Both the position numbers and the translations under genes were made by a program. Shown piece after piece: positions 45,406 to 53,676 of a stretch of DNA of 64,000 nucleotides. The DNA is taken from the NCBI GenBank assembly GCA_038210135.1, contig JBBQWZ010000015.1:1-64000 (forward strand), written 5' to 3'. The DNA comes from JBBQWZ01 sp038210135. GTDB lineage: Bacteria > Acidobacteriota > Terriglobia > Bryobacterales > Bryobacteraceae. The notes beneath the pieces were generated by a model that was given only the letters and a program-made list of their open reading frames with translations, ran no database searches and was not told the origin of the DNA. Within the stretch, counting starts at the first letter, position 1. Every line of letters begins with the position of its first letter.

Positions 45406-46011
45406 ATGAATTGGCGATTCGCGTCCACTCTCGGAATTGCCGTACTCGTCGTATCCCTCGGCGGATGCACGAAGAAGAACCCGATGGTCTCGAAGGCACC
45501 TGAAGCGCGGGTTCCGGGCACTGTCGCAACGACGCAGGGGCGTGAAGCTCCGCGTCAAACCACGGAACGAGCCGAGCCGCAGCGGACGGCCTCGAATAAC
45601 AACCAGGGGCGGCGCCTTCCCGACGCCGAGACGAAAGTTCGGATTCAGGATCTGCTGAACCGGATTCAGGATGCGTACTTCGATTACGACAAGCACGAAA
45701 TTCGCACCGACGCCCAGAGCGCTCTGCGCGAAGATGCCAAGACGTTGTCGGCTATTTTGAATGATTATCCGGATTACAAACTGACGGTTCAGGGCTTCTG
45801 CGACGAGCGCGGCTCCGCCGAATACAATATCGGCCTGGGCGATGCACGCGCGCAGAAGTCGAAGGAATACCTGGTTTCGCTGGGCATTCCGGGGAATCAG
45901 CTGATGACGGTAAGCTACGGCAAGGAGCGTCCGGTCTGCACGGATCAGAACGAGGATTGCTACCAGAAGAACCGGCGCGCGCATATCACGCAGGAACAGA
46001 GCACGCCGTAA
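45406..46011 (+). CDS. pal: Peptidoglycan-associated lipoprotein Pal (OmpA family)
   Basis: 201 residues. TTGGAGG lies a few bases before the ATG. The lipobox is 'SLGGC' with Cys near residue 21. After a Thr/Gln/Arg/Asn-rich linker comes an OmpA-like domain: 'AYFDYDKHEIRTDAQSALREDAKTL', 'LTVQGFCDERGSAEYNIGLGDARAQKSKEYLVSLGI', 'VSYGKERPVC' and the ending 'RRAHI'. The Asp and Arg that bind diaminopimelate are present in these blocks. It links the outer membrane to peptidoglycan. The usual tol genes are not in the window, and the C-terminus has an extra pair of cysteines ('VCTDQNEDCYQ'). Confidence 0.92.
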   Translation: MNWRFASTLGIAVLVVSLGGCTKKNPMVSKAPEARVPGTVATTQGREAPRQTTERAEPQRTASNNNQGRRLPDAETKVRIQDLLNRIQDAYFDYDKHEIRTDAQSALREDAKTLSAILNDYPDYKLTVQGFCDERGSAEYNIGLGDARAQKSKEYLVSLGIPGNQLMTVSYGKERPVCTDQNEDCYQKNRRAHITQEQSTP

Positions 46012-46039
46012 GTTTTTGCGTTTGCGACAAGTAGGAAGG

Positions 46040-46068
46040 GCCGGAGCGATTGCTGCTCCGGCTTTTTT
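46040..46068 (+). terminator. Intrinsic terminator after pal
   Basis: GCCGGAGC at 46040-46047 pairs with GCTCCGGC at 46055-46062, followed by six T. It lies about 30 bp after the pal stop and overlaps the last two bases of the convergent amidase gene. Confidence 0.92.
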
Positions 46069-47584
46069 ATGCTGTGCTGGCGGGGCGGCGCTTCCCTGCT
46101 CCGGTGGCAAGCTCAAAGGCGTGGCCCAGTTGGAGAACGCTCCACTCATCGCGGTGGCGTCCGACGATCTGAAGGCCGACGGGCAGGCCTTCGGGCGTAA
46201 ATCCGGCAGGAACGGAAAGCGCGGGATGACCGGTGATCGAGATGTAGTAGCAGGACTTCATCCAGTCGATGTAGGTTTCCATTTTCACGCCGGCGACTTC
46301 GGTGGGATACGGCGTGGTGACGTCGAAGGGGGGAACCTGGGTGACGGGCGCGATGAAGTAATCGTACTTTTGAAAGAAATCGTGGAAGCGTTTGAACATG
46401 GCGGAGTGGAGCGCGTCCGCGCGGGCGATCTGGGCGGCGGTGAGGCGCATGCCCGCTTCGACTTCCCTGATGATGGTGTCCTTAATCAGTTCGCGCTTGG
46501 TGCGAACCAGCTCGCCTCTGGCGGCGAGTGAGCCAAGAGCGCGCAGGGTTTTGAACGACTCGTCCGCGCCGGTGAAGTCGGGCTCGGCTTGTTCGACGAT
46601 GCAGCCGAGCGCGTCGAAGGTTTTTCGGTGAGCGTCGATGACGGTGCGAATTCGCGGATCGTACGGGATTCCGCCGAGGTCCTTGAACCAGGCAACGCGG
46701 ACACCCTTGAAGTTTCGTTCGAGCGGGGCGGCGAAACGGCTGGCAGGTTCGTCGATCGCAATGGGAGAACGCGAATCGGGTCCGGCAATCGCGCTTAAGA
46801 AGAATGCGACGTCGGCGACGGTGCGCCCCATGGGTCCATCGACGCTTAGAGAAGCCCAGCTGTTGGTTTGCGAGAGAGACGGAACGCGGCCCGGCGCGGG
46901 ACGCAAGCCGACGACGTTACAGAACGAAGCCGGGTTGCGGAGAGAACCGCCCATGTCGGAACCGTCGGCGAGGGCGACCATTCCGCAGGCGAGGGCAACG
47001 GCTGTTCCGCCGCTCGATCCGCCGCAAGTCTTGGTGAGGTCGTAGGGGTTCAGCGTGCGTCCGAAGACTTCGTTGAAGGTCTGCGAACCGGCCCCGAATT
47101 CCGGGGTGTTGGTTTTGCCGAGGGTGACGGCGCCGGCGCGGCGCATGCGTTCGACGATGATGGCGTCCGAGTCAGGAACGTTATCTTTATAGATGCGCGA
47201 GCCGAACGTAGTGCGGATTCCTTTGGTCTCGTGCAGGTCCTTATGGGCAACGGGGAGGCCGTGGAGCGGACCGAGCAGCTGACCTTGGGCGATGGCTTCG
47301 TCGGCGCGCTTCGCCTGGTCGATGGCCTTTTCGATGACCAGCGTAACGATGGCGTTCACCTTCGGGTTCACGCGCTCGATTTGTTTCACACTGGCTTCGA
47401 GCAGTTCACGGGCGGAGAGTTTCTTGGTTTTAAGGAGCTTCGCCAGTTCGACGGCCGGAAGAAAGCAAAGGTCCGCGGGCTGGCTCATTCCAATTCCTCC
47501 GGTGATTTCGGCTGCGAGCGCCGCGACGGTGAGGCGGGCCGCGTCGCGTCGGGTGATTCCCTGATACGATTCGCCACGATTCAT
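46067..47584 (-). CDS. Amidase-signature-family enzyme, possibly Tat-exported
   Basis: 505 residues. The amidase triad is present: Lys in 'LPVAHKDLHETKGIRTTFGSR', Ser in 'CGGSSGGTAVALACGMVALADGSDMGGSLRNPASFCNVVGLRP' with the cis-Ser before it. The N-terminus has a twin-arginine-like start ('TRRDAARLTVAALAAEITGG'), uncommon for this family. It would hydrolyse a carboxylic amide to acid and ammonia; the substrate is open, and a GatA role is unlikely since gatB/gatC are not adjacent. It converges on pal. Confidence 0.85.
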   Translation of the reverse strand: MNRGESYQGITRRDAARLTVAALAAEITGGIGMSQPADLCFLPAVELAKLLKTKKLSARELLEASVKQIERVNPKVNAIVTLVIEKAIDQAKRADEAIAQGQLLGPLHGLPVAHKDLHETKGIRTTFGSRIYKDNVPDSDAIIVERMRRAGAVTLGKTNTPEFGAGSQTFNEVFGRTLNPYDLTKTCGGSSGGTAVALACGMVALADGSDMGGSLRNPASFCNVVGLRPAPGRVPSLSQTNSWASLSVDGPMGRTVADVAFFLSAIAGPDSRSPIAIDEPASRFAAPLERNFKGVRVAWFKDLGGIPYDPRIRTVIDAHRKTFDALGCIVEQAEPDFTGADESFKTLRALGSLAARGELVRTKRELIKDTIIREVEAGMRLTAAQIARADALHSAMFKRFHDFFQKYDYFIAPVTQVPPFDVTTPYPTEVAGVKMETYIDWMKSCYYISITGHPALSVPAGFTPEGLPVGLQIVGRHRDEWSVLQLGHAFELATGAGKRRPASTA

Positions 47585-47681
47585 GATGTTCCGTATTGTG
47601 CATCAATTGTTGGGGCCGGTGCCCGAACAGATTTGGAATTTGCTACGCGGCCGGCAAGACGGGACAATGAAAAGATAACCA

Positions 47682-48221
47682 ATGAGTCGAGTTTCCTTTG
47701 CATTTCGTAGCTTCTTCTCCTTGCTGTTTTCAGACAGCCTGCCCGAGGATATTGCGTTGGCGTACGGGTTCACCAGAGTGAAACCGAATGCACCGGCGGC
47801 CAAAGCGGCGCCCGCAAAAGTGGACACGCCGAAAGCGGTTGCCGGTCCGTCAGAGGGCGCGGTGGAACTGCTGGGCGCGTTGCAGCGCGAGTCGCGGCTG
47901 GTGGATTTCCTGATGGAAGACATCGACGGGTACGCCGATGACCAGGTGGGCGCGGCGGTGCGCGATATTCATTCTGGCGCGCGCAAGGCGCTCGATCGGT
48001 ATGCGAAAGTCGTGCCAGTGATCGATGGCGTCGAAGGCGCGTTCACCAAGCTGGACGGCATCGGCAAGAATTCGTACAAGCTGCTCGGCAATGTCCCGAC
48101 AGAAGGCAAAGTGACGGGCGGAACGCTTCGGCACCGCGGGTGGAAAGTGGAGAAGATCGAGTTGCCCGCGATCAAGCCGGGCGAGCGAATGCTGGCACCC
48201 GCCGAAATCGAGATCGAATAG
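47682..48221 (+). CDS. DUF2760 protein
   Basis: 179 residues. An N-terminal basic-hydrophobic start ('RVSFAFRSFFSLLFSDSLPEDIALAYG') is followed by an Ala/Lys/Pro linker and the DUF2760 domain: 'AVELLGALQRESRLVDFLMEDIDGYADDQVGAAVRDIHSGARKALDRYA' and 'TLRHRGWKVEKIELPAIKPG'. The function is unknown. This gene lies immediately before Hsp70-like genes in many bacteria and here is 3 bp away, so it probably encodes a client or cofactor of that chaperone. Confidence 0.88.
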   Translation: MSRVSFAFRSFFSLLFSDSLPEDIALAYGFTRVKPNAPAAKAAPAKVDTPKAVAGPSEGAVELLGALQRESRLVDFLMEDIDGYADDQVGAAVRDIHSGARKALDRYAKVVPVIDGVEGAFTKLDGIGKNSYKLLGNVPTEGKVTGGTLRHRGWKVEKIELPAIKPGERMLAPAEIEIE

Positions 48222-48224
48222 CCC

Positions 48225-50834
48225 ATGAACGTTGGCATCGATCTTGGCACCACCAATTCCGCGCTGGCGTTTATCGACGCGAAGCCGGACGAAACCGAAT
48301 TTCCTCCGATTCACGTTCTTGACGTTCCGCAGTTCGTGGCGCAGGGAACGGTTGAAGCGCGGCGGACGTTGCCGTCGTTCCTGTTTCTAGGCGATCGCGA
48401 ATACGTTGGCATCTACGCGCGCGAGCAAGGCGCGCTGGTGCCGACGAAATCGGTTCATTCGGCGAAGTCGTGGCTGTCGAACTCGGAGGTGGACCGGACG
48501 GCGAAGATCCTTCCGTGGGACGCGCAAGAGGGCGGTCGCGTGTTCTCGCCGGTCGAAGTTTCGACGCGCGTCTTATCTACGCTGGCCACCGCGTTTCACG
48601 AGAAGATGGGCGTTCCGCTGGGCGCGCAGCAGATCGTGCTGACGGTTCCAGCGAGCTTCGATGAAGAGGCGCGTTCGCTGACCGTCGAAGCGGCGAAGCA
48701 GGCGGGCTTGGAATCGATCACGCTGGTGGAAGAGCCGGCGGCGGCGTTCTATTCGTGGATCGCGAACGACCTGGCACGTTCGCAGAAGCTGCTGTTCGAT
48801 GGGCAGACGATTCTGATTTGTGATGTCGGCGGCGGCACCAGCGATTTTACGCTGATCAAAGTAGGGCGGACCGGCGATAAGGTCGAGTTCACACGAACGG
48901 CGGTCGGAAAACATTTATTGCTGGGCGGCGACAACCTGGACCTGACGCTGGCGTGGCTGGTGGAGCAGAAGCTGGGCAAGCCGTTGTCGATCCGGCAACG
49001 AAGCGGATTGCGGCGTCAATGCGCGTCGGCAAAAGAACGCTTGCTCGCCGACGAGTCGCTTGCGAGCGTCGATATCACGGTGCTCGGAGCGGGGTCGTCG
49101 TTGATCGGCGGCACGCTGCGGACGAATCTGACGCGTGAAGAAGTTCTGGAATTGGCGGTCGAAGGCTTTACGCCGTTCTGCGGCAAAGACGACCGGCCGG
49201 TGAAGGATGAGCAGAGTCCGTTCCGCGAGCTGGGACTTCCGTACGAGACGGACGCCGCGATCACGCGGCATCTGGCGGCGTTTCTAGGGGACGCGGGCGC
49301 GGCGCCCGACGCGATTCTGTTCAACGGCGGATTCTTTATTCCGGACATCCTGCGCCAGCGCGTCGCGAGCGTCGTTGAAAGCTGGACGGGCAAACATCCT
49401 GCAATTCTCGAGAATCGCGACTTGGATTTGGCGGTTGCGGTCGGCGCGGCGTATTACTCGTATGTACGTTCGACTGGCGCGGGCTTGCTGGTTCGCGGCG
49501 GATTGCCGCGTGCGTATTTCATTGGAGCTGGCGAAGCTCCGGAGGCGATTCGGACATTGTGCCTGATGCCGCGCGGCAGCGAAGAAGGCTCGTCGATCGA
49601 ACTGGATCGCGACGATTTGCAGCTGGTGGCGAACAAGGCGGTCTCGTTCCGGCTGTACAGTTCGCTGACGCGAACTGAGGATCAATTGGGCGACGTGGTG
49701 GAATTTCCTCGAAGCGCGATCGGAACGGACCTGCACGTCCACGCGCCACTCGAAGCCGTATTGCGATTCGGAAAATCGGGCGAGCGGCTGGTTCCAGCGA
49801 AATTGGGCGCGCGGCTCACTGAGGTCGGCACGCTTGAAGTGTGGGCGGATTCAAAAGTCAGCGAGCACCGGTTCAAACTGGAATTCGCGCTGCGGAAAAA
49901 GGCGAATGCTGTGGCGGCAATGCAGCGGCCGGTGGCGATGGTTTCCGATTCAGCACTCGAAGCAGCATTGGCACTAGTCGCGGAAACGTTTGGCGCGGGA
50001 ACGCTTCCGCCGACCGAGTTGCCGGGGCGGCTCGAAGCTACGTTAACGATCGGACGCGGCGCGTGGCCGCTTTCGGCGATGCGCGCGCTTGCCGACAAAA
50101 TGCTTGAGTTGAGCGAAGGACGCAAACGAGGCGCGGCGCACGAACTGCGCTGGCTGAATCTTTGCGGATTCTGCCTGCGGCCGGGATTCGGATTTCCGGG
50201 CGACGAATTGCGGATCGAACTCGCGCGGCGCGTGTATGCCGGTGGCCTGACATTTGCAAATCAGGTGCAGAACGAGATCGAATGGTGGATTTTCTGGGGA
50301 CGCGTCGCGGGCGGACTGAACAAGAATCAGCAGGGCGATGTGTATCAGCGGCTGTCGGGATCGCTGCTCCCGAAAGGCAACAAGCGGCCGCGGCTGAATG
50401 CGAGTCTCGAACGCGAAATGTGGCGGGCAGGGTCCGGGCTGGAGCTACTTCCGGCGCAGGTGCGGACGCAACTTGGCGACGAGTTGATCGCACGGCTGAA
50501 GAAGAACGATTTCGTCGAAACGTCGCTGTGGTGCCTGGCTCGGCTGGGAGCGCGGTCGCTGTTCTACGGTCCGGCAAATCAAGTGCTGCCGGCTTCGACG
50601 GCGGCGCGCTGGGTGGATGCGGTTCTGAAGCACGACAAGAGAGGCGAATTCGTTTTGGCGCTGGCGCGGCAGACTGGCGATTCCGCCAGAGACCTTCCAG
50701 CAGCGTCGATCGACGCGGTCCGGCGTACATTCCCCGATTTGAATCTGGCGTCCGACGCGCGCGGCGATTTAGCCGCGATGGGCAGAATCTTCGGCGAAGA
50801 ACTTCCGTCCGGCCTGGTATTCGGAGCCTCGTAG
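48225..50834 (+). CDS. Hsp70-like chaperone (non-DnaK type)
   Basis: 869 residues, longer than DnaK (~640). The ATPase domain has phosphate 1 'VGIDLGTTNSALAF', connect-type residues, and phosphate 2 'ILICDVGGGTSDFTLIKVG'. 'LVEEPAAAFYSW' and 'LTVPASFDEEARSLTVEAAKQAGL' are standard Hsp70 blocks, and 'DAILFNGGFF' resembles the adenosine site. The C-terminal ~350 residues are unlike the DnaK substrate-binding domain and match the longer Hsp70-like family found next to DUF2760 genes. It is cytoplasmic and ATP-dependent. No J-protein or GrpE is adjacent. Operon order: DUF2760, this gene, thiL. Confidence 0.88.
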   Translation: MNVGIDLGTTNSALAFIDAKPDETEFPPIHVLDVPQFVAQGTVEARRTLPSFLFLGDREYVGIYAREQGALVPTKSVHSAKSWLSNSEVDRTAKILPWDAQEGGRVFSPVEVSTRVLSTLATAFHEKMGVPLGAQQIVLTVPASFDEEARSLTVEAAKQAGLESITLVEEPAAAFYSWIANDLARSQKLLFDGQTILICDVGGGTSDFTLIKVGRTGDKVEFTRTAVGKHLLLGGDNLDLTLAWLVEQKLGKPLSIRQRSGLRRQCASAKERLLADESLASVDITVLGAGSSLIGGTLRTNLTREEVLELAVEGFTPFCGKDDRPVKDEQSPFRELGLPYETDAAITRHLAAFLGDAGAAPDAILFNGGFFIPDILRQRVASVVESWTGKHPAILENRDLDLAVAVGAAYYSYVRSTGAGLLVRGGLPRAYFIGAGEAPEAIRTLCLMPRGSEEGSSIELDRDDLQLVANKAVSFRLYSSLTRTEDQLGDVVEFPRSAIGTDLHVHAPLEAVLRFGKSGERLVPAKLGARLTEVGTLEVWADSKVSEHRFKLEFALRKKANAVAAMQRPVAMVSDSALEAALALVAETFGAGTLPPTELPGRLEATLTIGRGAWPLSAMRALADKMLELSEGRKRGAAHELRWLNLCGFCLRPGFGFPGDELRIELARRVYAGGLTFANQVQNEIEWWIFWGRVAGGLNKNQQGDVYQRLSGSLLPKGNKRPRLNASLEREMWRAGSGLELLPAQVRTQLGDELIARLKKNDFVETSLWCLARLGARSLFYGPANQVLPASTAARWVDAVLKHDKRGEFVLALARQTGDSARDLPAASIDAVRRTFPDLNLASDARGDLAAMGRIFGEELPSGLVFGAS

Positions 50835-50835
50835 A

Positions 50836-51678
50836 GTGGGCGAAGGCGACATCGTCGCGGCGTTGCGGCGTGCCGCGGGAAAGCCGGCGGCGGCGTCTGG
50901 CATCGTCCTCGGCATCGGCGACGACGCGGCAGTGTTCCGGCCGCGCGCGAACGAGGATCTGGTTTTCACCACGGACTTGCTGATCGAGGACGTGCACTTC
51001 ACGCGGGCGACGTTCACGGCGGCGGAAGCCGGTCATAAGGCGCTGGTGCGAAGCCTAAGCGATCTTGCGGCAATGGGCGCGGAGCCGCGATTCGCGCTGC
51101 TCTCGCTGGCGCTGCCGGAATCGACCACGGCGAAATGGCGCGACGGCTTCTTCCGCGGATTTCTGGATCTCGCCAAACGTACGGGAACTGTTTTGGCCGG
51201 CGGAGATCTTTCGCGCGGTCCTGTGGTTGTCGCCGATGTGATGTGTTGCGGCGGCGTTCCCAAGGGCAAGGCTTTGCTTCGCGACGGCGCGCGGCCGGGC
51301 GATCGGCTGTACGTATCCGGTCCGCTGGGGCGAGGCTGGAAGAAGAACCGGACGCCGGAACCGCGAATCGATTACGGCAAACAGCTTCGCGGACGCGCTT
51401 CGGCGTGCATGGACTTGAGCGATGGCCTTGCGATGGACCTGCGGCGGCTTTGTGTCGCGTCCGGCGTCGGCGCGCGGATCGACGACGTTCCGGCCGCGCG
51501 CGGCGCTTCGCTGGAGGCGGCGATGAATGCCGGAGAGGATTACGAATTGCTTTTCAGCATGCCTCGACGAAAGCGTCCGCCGGTTTGGGCGCTCCGCATC
51601 GGCGAGGTCACCAAGGCGCGCGAGATTCTCCTTTGCGGCGAGCCGCTTGCTTCGGGCGGCTGGGATCATTTCCGTTAG
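50836..51678 (+). CDS. thiL: Thiamine-monophosphate kinase
   Basis: 280 residues, somewhat shorter than the usual ~320. GTG start 1 bp after the Hsp70-like stop, so cotranscribed and possibly coupled. Family marks: 'GEGDIVAALRRAA' at the start, 'IGDDAAVF', 'TTDLLIEDVHFTRATFTAAEAGHKALVRSLSDLAAMGAEPRFALLSLALP', 'GGDLSRGPVV', 'YVSGPLGRG', 'CMDLSDGLAMDLRRL' and 'NAGEDYELLFSMP'. It phosphorylates thiamine monophosphate to thiamine diphosphate, the cofactor needed by the ThDP enzyme at 3082-5067. Confidence 0.92.
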   Translation: MGEGDIVAALRRAAGKPAAASGIVLGIGDDAAVFRPRANEDLVFTTDLLIEDVHFTRATFTAAEAGHKALVRSLSDLAAMGAEPRFALLSLALPESTTAKWRDGFFRGFLDLAKRTGTVLAGGDLSRGPVVVADVMCCGGVPKGKALLRDGARPGDRLYVSGPLGRGWKKNRTPEPRIDYGKQLRGRASACMDLSDGLAMDLRRLCVASGVGARIDDVPAARGASLEAAMNAGEDYELLFSMPRRKRPPVWALRIGEVTKAREILLCGEPLASGGWDHFR

Positions 51679-51699
51679 GCCGGCGAGGCGCGTGACATA

Positions 51700-52683
51700 A
51701 TGAGCCGAATGTCTAAACTGATCGCTATCGGAGTCCTGTTGTCGATGAGTGTAGCCGCTGCCGTCAAGATCGAGAAAGTCAGCTATGCCGGCTGGCCGAA
51801 TTGTTACAAGATGTCGAACGGCGAGGTCGAGCTGATTGTCTCGACCGATGTCGGACCGCGCGTTTTGCGCTACGGATTCGTGGGCGGACAGAATCTGTTT
51901 GCCGAGTTCAAAGAAGAACAGGGCAAGACGGGCGAGAAGGTTTGGGTGGGACGCGGCGGTCATCGTTTGTGGATGGCTCCGGAGACGAAGCCGGACACCT
52001 ACGCTCTCGATAACTCGACGGTCAAGGCCGCGATCAAGGGGAATAGCATTGAGCTGACGGCTCCGGTGGAAAAGGAAACCGGGCTCGAGAAGGTGATCAT
52101 CCTGAAGCTGGCGGACAAGGGCGGCGAAGTCGAAGTGACGCACCGGATTCACAATATGTCGGGCAAGGTGAAGCGCCTTGCGCCGTGGGCTCTGACGATG
52201 ATGGCCCCGGGCGGGACGGCGATCTCCGGTTTTCCGGCGCGCGGGTCGCACGCGGACAATTTGCTTCCGACGAATCCGCTGACGATGTGGGCTTACACCG
52301 ATTTTACGGATAAGCGGTGGACGCTGACGAAGAAATACATTGTGCTGCGGCAGGATGTGAAGGTGAGCGCACCGCAGAAGGTGGCGTTGTTCAATAAGGA
52401 CACCTTCGCGGCGTACCTGCTCGGAGGCGACCTGTTTATTAAGCGCTACACGGCGGATCCGTCGAAGACGTATCCGGATTTCGGATGCTCGTTCGAGATG
52501 TTCACCAACGAGCGGTTTCTCGAACTCGAGACTGTCGGACCGCTGGCGGATGTACAGGCGGGAGCGGGCGTGCAGCACGTGGAGCGCTGGAGCCTGCACA
52601 AAGACGTGAAAATCCCTTCACTAAAAACCGGCGCAAACGAGGCGGAAATCGACAAAGTCCTGCTACCATTACTGGCCCGGTAG
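51700..52683 (+). CDS. Exported DUF4380-like protein (aldose-epimerase-type fold)
   Basis: 327 residues with a signal peptide ('LIAIGVLLSMSVAAA'). The body is beta-rich and matches the galactose-mutarotase-like layout of DUF4380: 'YKMSNGEVELIVSTDVGPRVLRYGFVGGQNLFAEF' near the start, 'GRGGHRLWMAPE', 'VTHRIHNMSGKVKRLAPWALTMM' and 'YPDFGCSFEMFTNERFLELETVGP'. It probably binds a sugar in the periplasm; catalytic residues of true mutarotases are not evident. Start 21 bp after thiL. Confidence 0.78.
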   Translation: MSRMSKLIAIGVLLSMSVAAAVKIEKVSYAGWPNCYKMSNGEVELIVSTDVGPRVLRYGFVGGQNLFAEFKEEQGKTGEKVWVGRGGHRLWMAPETKPDTYALDNSTVKAAIKGNSIELTAPVEKETGLEKVIILKLADKGGEVEVTHRIHNMSGKVKRLAPWALTMMAPGGTAISGFPARGSHADNLLPTNPLTMWAYTDFTDKRWTLTKKYIVLRQDVKVSAPQKVALFNKDTFAAYLLGGDLFIKRYTADPSKTYPDFGCSFEMFTNERFLELETVGPLADVQAGAGVQHVERWSLHKDVKIPSLKTGANEAEIDKVLLPLLAR

Positions 52684-52697
52684 AATCATACATAGTG

Positions 52698-53312
52698 ATG
52701 AAAGTTTTCGCATTGGCCGCGCTGGCGGCAACGGGGCTGTTCGCCCAGTACACGGCGTCTCCGGCAGGCGCGCCGCCGCCGCAGTTGGCTGCGCCGATCG
52801 CTTCGTTGATGGCCAAAGACGGCATCAAGGTCGCTGGGCCTGAAGGCACGATGGAGATTTGGATGACGGCAAAGCTACCCACTGGGCCCGCGTCCGCGGA
52901 GTCCAGCGTGACGCTGCCGATGATTCCAGTGGGGGCGATTGTCGGGGCGGCACGTTTTACGGGCAAGGGCCAGGATCGGCGTGCGCAAACCATCAAAGCG
53001 GGCGTCTACACGCTGCGGTACGCGAATTTTCCGATTAACGGCGACCATCAGGGTGTGTCGCCGCAACGAGATTTTGTGTTGATCTCGCCCGCCGCGGCCG
53101 ATACCGACCCGAAGGCGCCTAGCGATTTTGACGCGCTGATGAATCTCAGCCGTAAGACGACGGGCACGCCTCATCCGGCTGTTCTGAGCATCTGGCGGCA
53201 GGACTCCGACTTCAAGCCCGGCGTTCACAAGGAAGGCGAAGACTGGGTGTATCACGTCAAAGTTAGCGACGTCCAGATCGCGATGATCGTGATCGGCAAA
53301 GCGCAAGATTAG
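52698..53312 (+). CDS. Small exported protein of unknown function
   Basis: 204 residues from the ATG at 52698 (a GTG one codon earlier is possible). Signal peptide through 'ATGLFAQYT'. The mature part looks beta-rich: 'KVAGPEGTMEIWMTAKLP', 'QTIKAGVYTLRYANFPINGDHQGVSPQRDFVLISPA', 'GEDWVYHVKVSDVQIAMIVIG'. It resembles the small secreted companions of DUF2911 proteins ('AGVYTLRY' and 'DFVLISP' blocks recur there), but I cannot name a family. It lies 14 bp after the DUF4380 gene and is probably cotranscribed. Confidence 0.75.
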   Translation: MKVFALAALAATGLFAQYTASPAGAPPPQLAAPIASLMAKDGIKVAGPEGTMEIWMTAKLPTGPASAESSVTLPMIPVGAIVGAARFTGKGQDRRAQTIKAGVYTLRYANFPINGDHQGVSPQRDFVLISPAAADTDPKAPSDFDALMNLSRKTTGTPHPAVLSIWRQDSDFKPGVHKEGEDWVYHVKVSDVQIAMIVIGKAQD

Positions 53313-53676
53313 CGGTCCTGCAGGCTTTCCTTGAAATCGTTCGACGTCGTTTCGACGTCAATCCTTTAATAAAATTAAACACATCATTCATTATCTTATG
53401 GCTTGACGGAGTCCCCGATGCCCGATATATTCGGGGCAGTTTATAGAGGATTTCTAACGTCTTGCGGATGAAACACACCGTCGTGTTCTCCTTCGGCCCG
53501 GCCATTCGGCTGGCAACTTTTTCAGTCACTTTTGACTGGAGCCTGCGTCCGCCGAAGCGGGCAAAGGTGCCGCACACTCACCGTCCGATTTTCGCCGACC
53601 GGCGCAAATCATCTCTTCCTCGCACAGCTCATCGCATACCGGGGCGGCGCCAGCCGCTTCAAGGGGTCACAGCTTT
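53313..53676. other. Intergenic region with promoter and long leader
   Basis: 364 bp. The first 90 bp hold a direct repeat 'ttcgacgtc' (53340-53360) and AT-rich DNA. The promoter at 53403-53431 drives the TonB-dependent receptor. About 240 bases of leader follow, with a small hairpin CAGTC-ACTTTT-GACTG at about 53523-53538. Open frames in the leader are not convincing genes. Confidence 0.6.
53403..53431 (+). promoter_or_regulatory. Sigma-70 type promoter overlapped by an inverted repeat
   Basis: TTGACG at 53403-53408, a 17-base spacer, then TATATT at 53426-53431. CCCCGA at 53413-53418 faces TCGGGG at 53431-53436, covering spacer and -10, and may be an operator. It points to the receptor gene at 53677. 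Confidence 0.7.
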
